From Lachnospiraceae bacterium (GTDB lineage: Bacteria; Bacillota; Clostridia; Lachnospirales; Lachnospiraceae), in the NCBI GenBank assembly GCA_900768755.1, contig CAAGDV010000006.1, positions 9,682 to 73,681 on the forward strand: a DNA stretch of 64,000 nucleotides. Direction: 5' to 3'. This document shows positions 50,127 to 58,702 of the stretch, piece by piece. The translations under genes and the position numbers were made by a program. The notes under the pieces were generated by a model, which saw only the letters and a program-made list of their open reading frames with translations, made no database searches and was not told the origin of the DNA. The first letter of the stretch is position 1. Each line of letters opens with the position of its first letter.

Positions 50127-51373
50127 GATTTTATTTCCTCCCTGATTCTCCCATCTTCGCTGTTAAGCAAAAACTGCGCAAAAACAGTGTACATGCTGAG
50201 CTGATAGAGCGGATATGTCATAACATTGTCCACCATGAGCATAAACACATACGGCATCAGAATTGCCACAAAGAAGAGAAAAGCTTTGCTGCCAAAAAGT
50301 TTTTTTGTAACCACCGGGTAAATGAGAATCGTATATCCATACCACACAAAAAAACCTATGAAGCCCATCTCGATGTATATCTGCAGAATACTGTTATGCA
50401 TGTAAGAAAAAGCATTTACCAGGCTTGAAGCCCCTCCTGCCTCCATGTATCTGTGCACATACTGGAAACCGTATCCGGCATATAGCGGCGACAAAGTGTA
50501 CCAGTCCGCAAACCAGTCGTACACATCGGTCCTCGCCATGCTGTTGATTCCGAGCATATTTACAATTGAGGTGAACACGCCTGTCTTAATCATTGCCACA
50601 TACACAAAGCAGAATACAAACGCGAGGTTCAGAAAGACAAATGCAATTCTGCTTCGGCCAGCCATGTTTTTTGCAAAGAGCAGAACCATGATTACTCCGA
50701 TAAGGATGGCGAGCATCGCGACTCTTTTGCCGCACATAAACATTATAATTGCCAGCACTATAAGCTTTGCCGGCATGTACTTCTCGTATTTTGCCGAGCC
50801 CGAAAAAATAAGATAAAGATAATATATCATGAAAGGGATGACCGCCACTCCCACATCATGCTTTTCAAACAGCACGTTCTTGGCGTTGTATCCCAGAAAA
50901 TCCCCGCTCACGTAGTAGTTGATGCATTCCGCCAGTCCGACTTTGCGGATGGCAAGAAAAATACTTAGCGCATAGGACAGCACAATTCCCCAGAACACAA
51001 CCGTTGCTGCCCTTGATTTAAACACAGATATAAGTGCGCTTACCGCCAGCATATCAACAACTATAAACATGCTCGTGGTTATTGCCTGCGACACCTGCCC
51101 GTACTCATTGCCGACAAACATTGACAGCACTACGGTGTACAGAATTGCCAGAATATAGGGCACATACGCCAGATTCAGTATCAGAAAACACTTGCCGTAC
51201 AGCGCTCTTTTTCTGTACAGGAATATGCACATAATTCCCACAACCGCTAAAAGCATCCAGACAATTTTCTGAAGAGCCGCCTGATGGGCAATCGATATCT
51301 CAGATACATATGCAATTACAAGGCTCACCACCACTCCCAATATGAGAAGACGGTTATTTCGCAAACTGCTCAT
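50123..51373 (-). CDS. O-antigen ligase/Wzy-like polymerase
   Basis: 417 residues from the ATG at 51371-51373 (GAGG seven bases upstream). About 10-12 hydrophobic helices with a large loop near residue 280-330 (TDVYDWFADWYTLSPLYAGYGFQYVHRYMEAGG, then NSILQIYIEMGFIGF), the pattern of Wzy/WaaL-type proteins, where the loop carries an arginine and histidine. Joins repeat units on the outer face. Overlaps its neighbours on both sides. Confidence 0.85.
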   Translation of the reverse strand: MSSLRNNRLLILGVVVSLVIAYVSEISIAHQAALQKIVWMLLAVVGIMCIFLYRKRALYGKCFLILNLAYVPYILAILYTVVLSMFVGNEYGQVSQAITTSMFIVVDMLAVSALISVFKSRAATVVFWGIVLSYALSIFLAIRKVGLAECINYYVSGDFLGYNAKNVLFEKHDVGVAVIPFMIYYLYLIFSGSAKYEKYMPAKLIVLAIIMFMCGKRVAMLAILIGVIMVLLFAKNMAGRSRIAFVFLNLAFVFCFVYVAMIKTGVFTSIVNMLGINSMARTDVYDWFADWYTLSPLYAGYGFQYVHRYMEAGGASSLVNAFSYMHNSILQIYIEMGFIGFFVWYGYTILIYPVVTKKLFGSKAFLFFVAILMPYVFMLMVDNVMTYPLYQLSMYTVFAQFLLNSEDGRIREEIKS

Positions 51374-52676
51374 ATACGCACCTCGCCAGTTCATATGATG
51401 TCCTTATTTGAAAATTCTCCACAATTGCCCTGTTGTATTCCGAAAGCTTATCAGGTGTAAGTCCTTTTATCGTATCATATAGTGCAGAAACGCTGTCCGC
51501 GCAAAACACCTCGCCAAAGCCTTTTACAAGGTCTTTTGCCCCGACCCTGTCGCTTGCAAGCACGGGCACGCCGTAGCTTAACGCCTCCAAAACAGTGAAG
51601 CCAAAAGACTCATGACACACGCTGGGCGCTACGAGAACATCCCCGCCATCAAATACTTTCGGAAGCTCCTCGTATGCAAAACGCCCGTGGCGGACAATAT
51701 ACGGTCTGTCAATTACTTCATCGCAGTACACATGAAGAGCAAATCTCTTCTCGCCTTCATCCCAGAGTCTGTCAAGTGCATCCCGAAGAATCATGAAGCC
51801 CTTAAACTGCTTAATCGGAGCAAGATAGATGAGCCGGATATTTTCCGAATACTCACGCCTTATACATCTGCGTGCCACATCGCTGTGTGAGATGGGCTGA
51901 ACAAAAAGTCTGTCGGAATTTATGAATTTTGCGTAAACTTCGGCTGTCACAGAGGAGTTGCAGTGGATAATGTCCATCTCATTCAGTATTCCCACATAAA
52001 ATTTTCTGAGTCCGATATATTTGCCGGACGGCTCCGCGTCCTGCGCCACCGCACCGTCAGTCTCCGAAAAGAAGCTGCTCCTGTGCTTCTTTCTCATAGC
52101 TTTTATCAATGCACTGTCCTTAAATCTGCGGTAAAACGGTGACTGCAAAAGCTTTATCTTGTTCAGCGGAAGTGCCGATTGATTGCACTCCTCACAGCCC
52201 TCGCAGCCCTCACTCATATCGCAGCTGTGTCCCTTGTAAATAAAAGTAACCTTCGGGCACAATCCAAAATAATCATGCGTGGTAAACACGGTCTTAATTC
52301 CGAGTTCTTTTGCCGCGCGCACAAGCTCTTCATAGAGTCCCATGAGGGTGTGGACATGCAGTATATCCGGTCTGTTTTTCGTCAAAAAAGCCTTAAATAC
52401 CCCAATATCCGCATTTCTTGTATAAGCACAAATATCCGCTATCCCTTCGTCAAGCGAAACGGGAAGCGGATTAATCATCTCAAAATTACGGATTCCTCTG
52501 AATTCTCGTACCTCTTTAATTATCGGTTGTGCGGACATGCTGCGGATTCTGCCGGGCCAGAGGCACATCACTTCATCCCCGTGTGCTGCCTGTTCCTGCA
52601 TCAAATCCACGCAATACTTGATTGAACCACCCGTTCTGTACGGGGGCAGTCCCAAAATGTAATGAAGAATTCTCAT
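51354..52676 (-). CDS. GT4 glycosyltransferase with cysteine cluster
   Basis: 440 residues. N-terminal HYILGLPPYRTGGSIKYCVDLMQEQ and DILHVHTLMGLYEE, C-terminal SVCHESFGFTVLEALSYGVPVLASDRVGAKDLV place it in family GT4. An insert near residues 150-172 (CPKVTFIYKGHSCDMSEGCEGCEEC) has five cysteines and may bind zinc or an iron-sulfur centre; similar inserts occur in some GT4 members. Sugar donor unknown. Adjacent to the DUF1972 transferase with no gap and overlaps the polymerase gene by 20 bases. Confidence 0.88.
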   Translation of the reverse strand: MRILHYILGLPPYRTGGSIKYCVDLMQEQAAHGDEVMCLWPGRIRSMSAQPIIKEVREFRGIRNFEMINPLPVSLDEGIADICAYTRNADIGVFKAFLTKNRPDILHVHTLMGLYEELVRAAKELGIKTVFTTHDYFGLCPKVTFIYKGHSCDMSEGCEGCEECNQSALPLNKIKLLQSPFYRRFKDSALIKAMRKKHRSSFFSETDGAVAQDAEPSGKYIGLRKFYVGILNEMDIIHCNSSVTAEVYAKFINSDRLFVQPISHSDVARRCIRREYSENIRLIYLAPIKQFKGFMILRDALDRLWDEGEKRFALHVYCDEVIDRPYIVRHGRFAYEELPKVFDGGDVLVAPSVCHESFGFTVLEALSYGVPVLASDRVGAKDLVKGFGEVFCADSVSALYDTIKGLTPDKLSEYNRAIVENFQIRTSYELARCVYEQFAK

Positions 52677-53855
52677 CTATTCTGCAAATAACCTTTCATA
52701 AGCGCTGACAATGCTGTTCCAGCTGTAATGTTCGGCAATCCGGTCATGGGCTTTTCTTCCCAGTTCGGCAATCTCACTTTCAGGCATTGCATCCGCCGAC
52801 TCAATCAGAGCCTTCAGATTACCCGGTTCCTTGTTCCAGTAAAGGGCTCCGTCCTCGCCGACTTCCCTGTTAAATCCCACATCAAGCAGAAGATTGAGCG
52901 AGGTGCTTCCAAGCGCCTCCAAAAGACTCGGGTTGGTTCCCCCAACCCCATGTCCGTGAAAATAACCGTATGCATTCTCGCGAATCAGCCGTAACACTCC
53001 CTGATTATATACCGTTCCCACGAATTTCACTCTGGGGTCTCTGCTCACATGAAGTGTGCGCTCCAGTTCGTTGTAAAGCTTATCGTTGGTTGTCGTGATG
53101 ACCGCAAGGTCTTTGTCGCTGTTGCTTTCCATAAATTCCTTAAGAACCGTCATAAAATTGTTCTCGGGCACAAACCTGCCGACTATGAGATAGTAACGCC
53201 CTCTTGTAAGCCCCTTCTCTGAAAGCCATCTCTCATAAGCATCCGCATCATCGGACGTTGTCTCATAATCCGTGTAAGAGCCGTATGCGATAAAACACGT
53301 ATTCGGCTTAAACTGTGCATACTCCTTCTGAATGTAGGACTCAATATTCCTGCTGTCGCATATCAAAAGGTCGGCGTGCTTAACCATAAGCTTCTCAGAG
53401 TATTTCCAATACCTGCGGATCAAAGCATTCCATTTGCGGCGCATCCACTCATGTCCGTCGGGATTGACGTAAAGACTTCCGCCGATAGCCTTAATCTTAG
53501 CTGCGAGACCCTTGATAAACGGTCCGATTCGGCATGCAAGGATATAAAAAATGGGTTGTTCAATGTTGTTCTCTTTGCAGTACTTTATAAAAAACCGTGT
53601 TGCCGCTATATCATAATACACGGCTTTAGCCGCGCCGATATCCGGCACCTTGATTGAAAAGCAACGTGCATTGTTATGTGTATAACTTCCGCTGTGGTCG
53701 CCCATGCATGCCACATTGTACTGTATATTCTCATCAATACGGTTTGCGGTGAGCTCCTCGACGAATGTCTCAAAACCGCCGTACGCCGCGGGGATGCCTT
53801 TGCATCCGATAATAAAAACCTGTCTTTTGTTGGTATTCTGATTACTATCTGCCAT
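52677..53855 (-). CDS. glycosyltransferase with DUF1972 domain (rhamnosyltransferase-like)
   Basis: 392 residues. N-terminal RQVFIIGCKGIPAAYGGFETFVEELT is diagnostic for DUF1972, the first half of WchF/Cps2T-like GT4 enzymes, which add rhamnose to the second position of capsular repeats. The second half has VGTVYNQGVLRLIRENAYGYFHGHGVGGTNPSLLEAL. Cytoplasmic. First gene of the polysaccharide operon behind a good promoter. No priming sugar-phosphate transferase is encoded in the window, so priming would be done elsewhere. Confidence 0.9.
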   Translation of the reverse strand: MADSNQNTNKRQVFIIGCKGIPAAYGGFETFVEELTANRIDENIQYNVACMGDHSGSYTHNNARCFSIKVPDIGAAKAVYYDIAATRFFIKYCKENNIEQPIFYILACRIGPFIKGLAAKIKAIGGSLYVNPDGHEWMRRKWNALIRRYWKYSEKLMVKHADLLICDSRNIESYIQKEYAQFKPNTCFIAYGSYTDYETTSDDADAYERWLSEKGLTRGRYYLIVGRFVPENNFMTVLKEFMESNSDKDLAVITTTNDKLYNELERTLHVSRDPRVKFVGTVYNQGVLRLIRENAYGYFHGHGVGGTNPSLLEALGSTSLNLLLDVGFNREVGEDGALYWNKEPGNLKALIESADAMPESEIAELGRKAHDRIAEHYSWNSIVSAYERLFAE

Positions 53856-53883
53856 ATTAAAATCCTCGCCTTATAACCAACTA

Positions 53884-53912
53884 ATTATACTCTCAAAACC
53901 CCGATATGTAAA
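53884..53912 (-). promoter_or_regulatory. promoter of the polysaccharide operon
   Basis: Minus strand TTTACA (53907-53912), 17 bases, TATAAT (53884-53889). It lies just after the stop of the upstream cotH-like gene. Confidence 0.72.
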
Positions 53913-53915
53913 GTT

Positions 53916-55775
53916 TTATTGTTTATTGACCCAATTCACCATGTTGGGGATGTATTTAGCACGCTGCTTAATAAATGCCTCAAGGCATGCGGCACTTCCG
54001 TAGCCTCCGCTTGCCGCGTTCTCTGCATCGCCGGTTCCCGGATATCTGTCGTAAAACTGCTCGAACAACGGTCCGTATGTATCCCTGAAACGATAAAGCT
54101 CCGAAAGAGCCCTGCTCTCCTCAAAACAGGTTGTGCTAAGATTCTGTAATCTCTCACAAAATGCTTCTTTAAACTTATCATTGGTCATAAGGTACGCAAA
54201 CGACAATACCGCGGGGTTGTTGGTATTCATGTCCAAAAGCCCCTTCGGCTTATAGTTGTCCTCTTTGATTGTGTTAGTGGCAGCATCCGACTTTCCGCTT
54301 ATTCCTCCGAATTCCACATCATACAGGCAGAATCTGAATCTTGCATCGGCGTACTCATTGCTTTCATCCACATTCACAGTCCGCCACATGGACCAGTTTT
54401 TGCCCGGCCAGTCCCATTTGTTGTTAATCCATGACTCAACCGCAAAATAGTCCATCACGCTCTGCTCATCAACCAGTTTGCAGAATTCCTCGTAATCCGC
54501 ATCGTCCGAAAGCGACTTATGTGAGTCAAAAAAATCAAAAAGCTCCCTAAAGTAATAATCCTCATCCTCGCCCTCGGGAACCTCTCCCTCGTCAAGCTTA
54601 TAACCGCTGGCATATGTCTCTGCATCGCCTTTGTACACAATCACTTCATCTTTGTTCACCCCGTAATGGGTCTCAAAATAATCTGCCGAATAGTCCTCCT
54701 CAAGTATGTATAATCCCCAATATTCTCCGTTAATATACACCACGCAGGGTCTGGACTGCTTGGTTGCGCACGAAACATCCTTCGCAAGCGTCTGCCAGAA
54801 GGTATCGTTGTATTTTGCGATAAAAGCACAGTTGCCGCCTGCGCGGAGCACAAGCGTGTCATGTTCCGTAATGTTTTCATTGTCAAATAAAGAGCAGTTG
54901 AATTTTGAACTTCCGTAATCGCTTCGCGCGTACAATCTGAAGCCTTTCTGAAGGTCGGAGCGCGAATAGTTTCCCTGTATTCTTATGCCGCAGTCCTGGT
55001 TGAGAATAAGCTTCGTGGAATCTCCCGTCATCTCAAACACATCAATGTGGGCCTCACGCTCCCATTCCCTGCCTTTCTGATTGTAGTTGGCGGGGAATTT
55101 TCTCGCAGATTCCACATCAAACCACGATGGCGTTGTGTAATTGTTTTTAAAATATTCGTCAAAAATATTTCCCTTGACATATATGCCCGTGGCAGGGTCA
55201 AAAAGGTCATCATAATTGATGGAAATATTGATTACCGCGAGCGGTTTGCCCGCTGCCTCGCAGCTTTCTTCTATTCCTGTTATATGGTCAGTCTCTTTTC
55301 CGATAAAGTAAGTCTGCGTGCAGACCTCTCCCACGGGGTTATGGTCTTTCATTACAACGGCCCTGATTACCGTGCATTTGTCAACCGCTGAGTCCTCAGG
55401 GCTGTTGATTGTACAGTACAGGCCCTTTGTTTCGGAATACTCGCAGAAATTGGCGGATATCAGTGTTGTCGGAACAGCCGACACAACATTGGCGTCGCCC
55501 TTTCTGTCCTTAACCGCAATGGCGCCGTCGTACTTTATTGCGCTTGCGCTGTCCACCGGGTTGCTACCGTCCGTGGTATAGTATATATCGCCTTCCTCTT
55601 CGGTAGACAAAGTGAGATTAAACTCTTTGTCATATGTACCGCCAATGCTTGAAAACACCACCGTCTGCTCCGCTGGTAAAACTGTCTGCGTATCGCCTTT
55701 GCCCGCGCATCCGCCCATCATCCCGCCAAAAAACAACAGTGAAAAAATTGTAACCGCTCCAATAAATTTACGCAT
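53916..55775 (-). CDS. CotH-kinase lipoprotein (second) with chitobiase-like domain
   Basis: 619 residues from the ATG at 55773-55775 (GGAGG six bases upstream). Lipobox GMMGGC, a chitobiase-type beta domain (SIGGTYDKEFNLTLSTEEEGDIYYTTDGSNP), then the CotH kinase domain: LVLRAGGNC, YINGEYWGLYILEEDYSADYFETHYG and YDVEFGG. The C-terminal repeat module of the other CotH protein is absent. Substrate unknown. Paired with a LUD-domain gene 19 bases upstream and separated from the polysaccharide operon by a promoter. Confidence 0.87.
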   Translation of the reverse strand: MRKFIGAVTIFSLLFFGGMMGGCAGKGDTQTVLPAEQTVVFSSIGGTYDKEFNLTLSTEEEGDIYYTTDGSNPVDSASAIKYDGAIAVKDRKGDANVVSAVPTTLISANFCEYSETKGLYCTINSPEDSAVDKCTVIRAVVMKDHNPVGEVCTQTYFIGKETDHITGIEESCEAAGKPLAVINISINYDDLFDPATGIYVKGNIFDEYFKNNYTTPSWFDVESARKFPANYNQKGREWEREAHIDVFEMTGDSTKLILNQDCGIRIQGNYSRSDLQKGFRLYARSDYGSSKFNCSLFDNENITEHDTLVLRAGGNCAFIAKYNDTFWQTLAKDVSCATKQSRPCVVYINGEYWGLYILEEDYSADYFETHYGVNKDEVIVYKGDAETYASGYKLDEGEVPEGEDEDYYFRELFDFFDSHKSLSDDADYEEFCKLVDEQSVMDYFAVESWINNKWDWPGKNWSMWRTVNVDESNEYADARFRFCLYDVEFGGISGKSDAATNTIKEDNYKPKGLLDMNTNNPAVLSFAYLMTNDKFKEAFCERLQNLSTTCFEESRALSELYRFRDTYGPLFEQFYDRYPGTGDAENAASGGYGSAACLEAFIKQRAKYIPNMVNWVNKQ

Positions 55776-55794
55776 ATCTTCCTCCAATCAGAAA

Positions 55795-56430
55795 TTAATA
55801 CCCGAGATTCTCGCCGACGAGAATAACCTTTATCCGTCCTTTAATTGCACTTCTTCTCGTAACCACAATATGGTTGCAGAAGCACTCATCCGCATAGCAA
55901 TCCGCACACCTTCCGTTTACGCCGCAGGGAAGATTTCTGCCGAGCCTTTTCGCATTGGGCGGGCAGGCGTAAGTCTTCACTCTGTCGTACGCTGCCTCAA
56001 TATTACCCGCTATTTTGTTCATGCCGGCAATCACAATGACATTGGCAGGTCCGTAAATAAGCGCAGAGGTTCTGTTTCCGAGTCCGTCTATATTCACAAG
56101 CTCCCCGTCAAGCGTTATGGCGTTAGTACTCATGAGAAAATAATCACTCATCACTATCTTTGCATAAATCTCGCGCTGCTCCCGCGGATTGTGTGCAAGG
56201 CTTCTGTCGATAAGCGCATAGCTGCCGTCCGATATCGCCTCCATGAGCCCGCATTCTTTTATGGTCTCAGAACCGCCCCATCCGATTGCTGAACCTTTTG
56301 GCATCATTGACAGGGAAAGCGCAACCGCCTCCTTCGCCGTACTGCAGTAAAATCCTTCCATTCCGCGTTTCTCAAGCTTTGGGATAATTCCCTTCGCTGT
56401 CTCTTTAAATGCATCTTCTTTAAACCCCAT
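55795..56430 (-). CDS. LUD-domain protein (lactate utilisation LutC/B-like)
   Basis: 211 residues with the DUF162/LUD fold (GWGGSETIKECGLMEAI, MSTNAITLDGELVNIDGLGNRTSALIYGPANVIVIAGMNKI) and a C-terminal cysteine group (CPPNAKRL, LPCGVNGRCADCYADECFCNHIVV). The family is named for lactate oxidation, but stand-alone clostridial members have no proven reaction. A GGAGG site precedes the ATG. A promoter is possible at 56469-56496 (TTGGAA, 16 bases, TATATA). Confidence 0.8.
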   Translation of the reverse strand: MGFKEDAFKETAKGIIPKLEKRGMEGFYCSTAKEAVALSLSMMPKGSAIGWGGSETIKECGLMEAISDGSYALIDRSLAHNPREQREIYAKIVMSDYFLMSTNAITLDGELVNIDGLGNRTSALIYGPANVIVIAGMNKIAGNIEAAYDRVKTYACPPNAKRLGRNLPCGVNGRCADCYADECFCNHIVVTRRSAIKGRIKVILVGENLGY

Positions 56431-56468
56431 GTTATCCTCCTACAACATGCTCAAATTAAGCGTTACGG

Positions 56469-56496
56469 TATATATCTTAATCCTGTTATCTTCCAA
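56469..56496 (-). promoter_or_regulatory. possible promoter of the LUD-cotH unit
   Basis: Minus strand TTGGAA (56491-56496), 16 bases, TATATA (56469-56474), partly overlapping the T run of the floT terminator. Confidence 0.35.
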
Positions 56497-56533
56497 AAAA
56501 ATTGCATGGGTCAGACGTGCAGACCCATGCAAT
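56494..56533 (-). terminator. terminator after floT
   Basis: ATTGCATGGGTC (56501-56512) pairs with GACCCATGCAAT (56522-56533), loop of nine; minus-strand reading is followed by seven T. Confidence 0.9.
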
Positions 56534-56575
56534 AATTATAACCGATTAACTATATTAGTTCAAGGAATTTTCGGC

Positions 56576-58060
56576 TTATTCCTCGTCCGTCGGAGCTATC
56601 TCCCTGAAATCATCATCCGGGGTCTGATCCTCAGTTTCCTGACTACTGTTGTCGCCGCCCTTTGAGATTCCGGAAAGAATATTTTTAAGGTCAACTCCTG
56701 TTGAACCCTTGAGGCCTTCCGTAACCTGTGACACTGTGGTCATGATGTCCTGTACCAGTCTCGCTGAATTTCCGTCGCCGTACATTACGATGCTGTCAAC
56801 ATTGGCAAGAGGCGTAGCCGCGTTCTTGATAACCTCGGGAAGCACATTGAAGTACATTTCCTTGATTGAAGCGTCCGTCATCTTTGCCTGGGCGAGTGCC
56901 TTCTTCTCGATACCTTCGGCCTCGGCGATTGCTTTTGCCTTGATTGCCTCGGCTTCGGCAACGCCTTTTGCCCTGATACCTTCAGCCTCCTGCTCTCTTG
57001 CGTAACGCTCAGCCTCTGCTTTGGCTTTAAGCGCTTCAGCCTCCTGCTGCATCTCATACTTCTTTGCCTCAGCTTCTTTCTGACGCTCATAAAGCTCTGC
57101 CTCAGCCTTCTGCTGTCTTGCAAACTTCTCAGCCTCGGCTTTCTTCTTGATATCAGCCTCAAGCTGACGCTCCGTAATCTTTACGTTGCGCTCCTTCAAT
57201 TCTATCTCTTTTTCCTGCCTTGCAAGGTTTGCGTTGGCTGTTGTAATCTCGATGGTCTTTCTCTGTTCCTCTTCCTGAATCTTGTAAGCCGCATCCGCTG
57301 AAGCCTGCTTTACATCGGCCTCCTGCTTAAGCTCTGCCTTCTTGATTGCAAGCTCGTTCTGGCGGACCGCAATCTCAGTTTCGGAATTAACCTCGGCATC
57401 GTTTGCCTCTTTCTTTGCAACAGCCTTTGCTTTGGCGATTTCTTTCTCGGCCTCGGCTCTAGAGATTGCTGCGTCCTTTTGAATCTTTACGATGTTATCA
57501 ACACCGAGGTTCTCAATGACGCCTGAATCATCAACAAAATTCTGTACGTTGAATGACACTATGTCGAGTCCCATGGCTCCCAAATCAGGCTCCGCATTCT
57601 GTTTTACGAGGTCCGCAAACTTCTGTCTGTCAGAAACCATTTCCTGAAGCTGCATCTTACCGACAATCTCACGCATGTTACCTTCGAGCACCTCTCTGGC
57701 AACCTTTGCTATGTAATCAACATGTTTGTTAAGAAAGTTCTGAGCCGCAAGCTTTAAGCGTTCCGGGTCATCGCTTATCTTAACGTTAACCGCCGCATCG
57801 ACATTAATGTTAATATAGTCGGCGGTCGGCACTGCGCTTGATGTCTTCACATCAATAGGAATAAGCTGCAGGTTCAATGCATCCTTTTTCTCAAAGAAAG
57901 GAATCTTTATTCCCGCTTTTCCTATCAGCACTTTAGGTTTCTTTCTGAGTCCCGAGATGATAAACGCCGTGTCGGGCGAGGCTTTCACATAACCCGTAGC
58001 AAGTATTATAAGAAAAACAACTGCTACCGCCCCAATTACATAATAAATAATGTTCTCCAT
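56576..58060 (-). CDS. floT: flotillin-like SPFH protein
   Basis: 494 residues. An N-terminal membrane segment (IIYYVIGAVAVVFLIILATGYV), an SPFH/band-7 domain (about 25-200), then a long heptad-rich, Ala/Glu/Lys coiled coil (about 205-400, repeated KAEAE and EAEA units) and an acidic tail (ETEDQTPDDDFREIAPTDEE). Flotillins scaffold membrane microdomains. The long repeat is protein-coding only. Divergent from an XRE-type gene; terminator downstream. Confidence 0.93.
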   Translation of the reverse strand: MENIIYYVIGAVAVVFLIILATGYVKASPDTAFIISGLRKKPKVLIGKAGIKIPFFEKKDALNLQLIPIDVKTSSAVPTADYININVDAAVNVKISDDPERLKLAAQNFLNKHVDYIAKVAREVLEGNMREIVGKMQLQEMVSDRQKFADLVKQNAEPDLGAMGLDIVSFNVQNFVDDSGVIENLGVDNIVKIQKDAAISRAEAEKEIAKAKAVAKKEANDAEVNSETEIAVRQNELAIKKAELKQEADVKQASADAAYKIQEEEQRKTIEITTANANLARQEKEIELKERNVKITERQLEADIKKKAEAEKFARQQKAEAELYERQKEAEAKKYEMQQEAEALKAKAEAERYAREQEAEGIRAKGVAEAEAIKAKAIAEAEGIEKKALAQAKMTDASIKEMYFNVLPEVIKNAATPLANVDSIVMYGDGNSARLVQDIMTTVSQVTEGLKGSTGVDLKNILSGISKGGDNSSQETEDQTPDDDFREIAPTDEE

Positions 58061-58149
58061 ATTCTTCCCTCCACCTGAATATTTTACTGCAAAAAATTTT
58101 GTTGCTTTTCTTTTGCATGCATTTAGTGTACAATATTTCTATGCCGCAG

Positions 58150-58182
58150 TAAACGGTTATAGTATCAAAATAACACCGTTTA
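58150..58182. promoter_or_regulatory. inverted repeat between floT and the XRE-type gene
   Basis: TAAACGGT (58150-58157) and ACCGTTTA (58175-58182) with further partial pairing inside (TTAT/ATAA). It lies 31 bases before the XRE-type start, in the divergent control region, and may be its own binding site. Confidence 0.4.
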
Positions 58183-58213
58183 TTTTGAAGTTCTGGCAAA
58201 ATAAGAGGCTGAC

Positions 58214-58699
58214 ATGGGAAGAAAATCCACAAAAGAAGACAAAAACATATATCAGACCAGCAGGGAGAACCTCGGACTCACACGAGATGAGGCAGGAGCC
58301 ATGATGGAATATGTAACTGCTGACAGGATAGAGAAGATTGAGAACGAAAAGTCCCTTGCACATCCCGAGGAGATTCTCGCCATGTCCGAATGCTACCGCA
58401 TGCCTGAATTATGCAATTATTACTGCTCGCACGAATGTCCGATAGGCCGAAAGCACGTCCCCGCGGTGGAGGTTAAGGAGCTTTCCCAGATTACCCTTGA
58501 GATTCTTGCAGGCTTAAACGTCCTGGATAAGGAGAAGTCCCGTCTTATAGAGATTACCGTTGACGGTCGGATTTCCCCGTCAGAGCGCCCTGATTTTGAC
58601 GCAATATCAGAACAGCTCTCACAGGTATCCCGGGCGGTCTCTTCACTTAAGCTTTGGGTTGACAAAGCAATTGCACTTGGGGATATTTCGGAGAGCTGA
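58214..58699 (+). CDS. XRE-like helix-turn-helix protein
   Basis: 161 residues; GAGG five bases upstream of the ATG. Residues about 10-55 resemble a lambda-Cro-type domain (YQTSRENLGLTRDEAGAMMEYVTADRIEKIENEKSLAHPEEILAMSECY); then a four-cysteine part (CNYYCSHECPIGR) that could bind a metal, and a helical C-terminus (about 85-155). Similar proteins are widespread in Clostridia without a known role. Its stop lies only three bases from the stop of the convergent GH32 gene, without a terminator between. Confidence 0.75.
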   Translation: MGRKSTKEDKNIYQTSRENLGLTRDEAGAMMEYVTADRIEKIENEKSLAHPEEILAMSECYRMPELCNYYCSHECPIGRKHVPAVEVKELSQITLEILAGLNVLDKEKSRLIEITVDGRISPSERPDFDAISEQLSQVSRAVSSLKLWVDKAIALGDISES

Positions 58700-58702
58700 T
58701 TG

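Noticed and set aside
56878..57162. Arg/Ser-rich repeat frame inside floT
   Set aside because: Out-of-frame reading of the flotillin coiled-coil repeats.
56878..57470. Repetitive DNA suggestive of a direct repeat array or CRISPR
   Set aside because: No constant repeat and spacer pattern; it codes for the Ala/Glu/Lys coiled coil of the flotillin.
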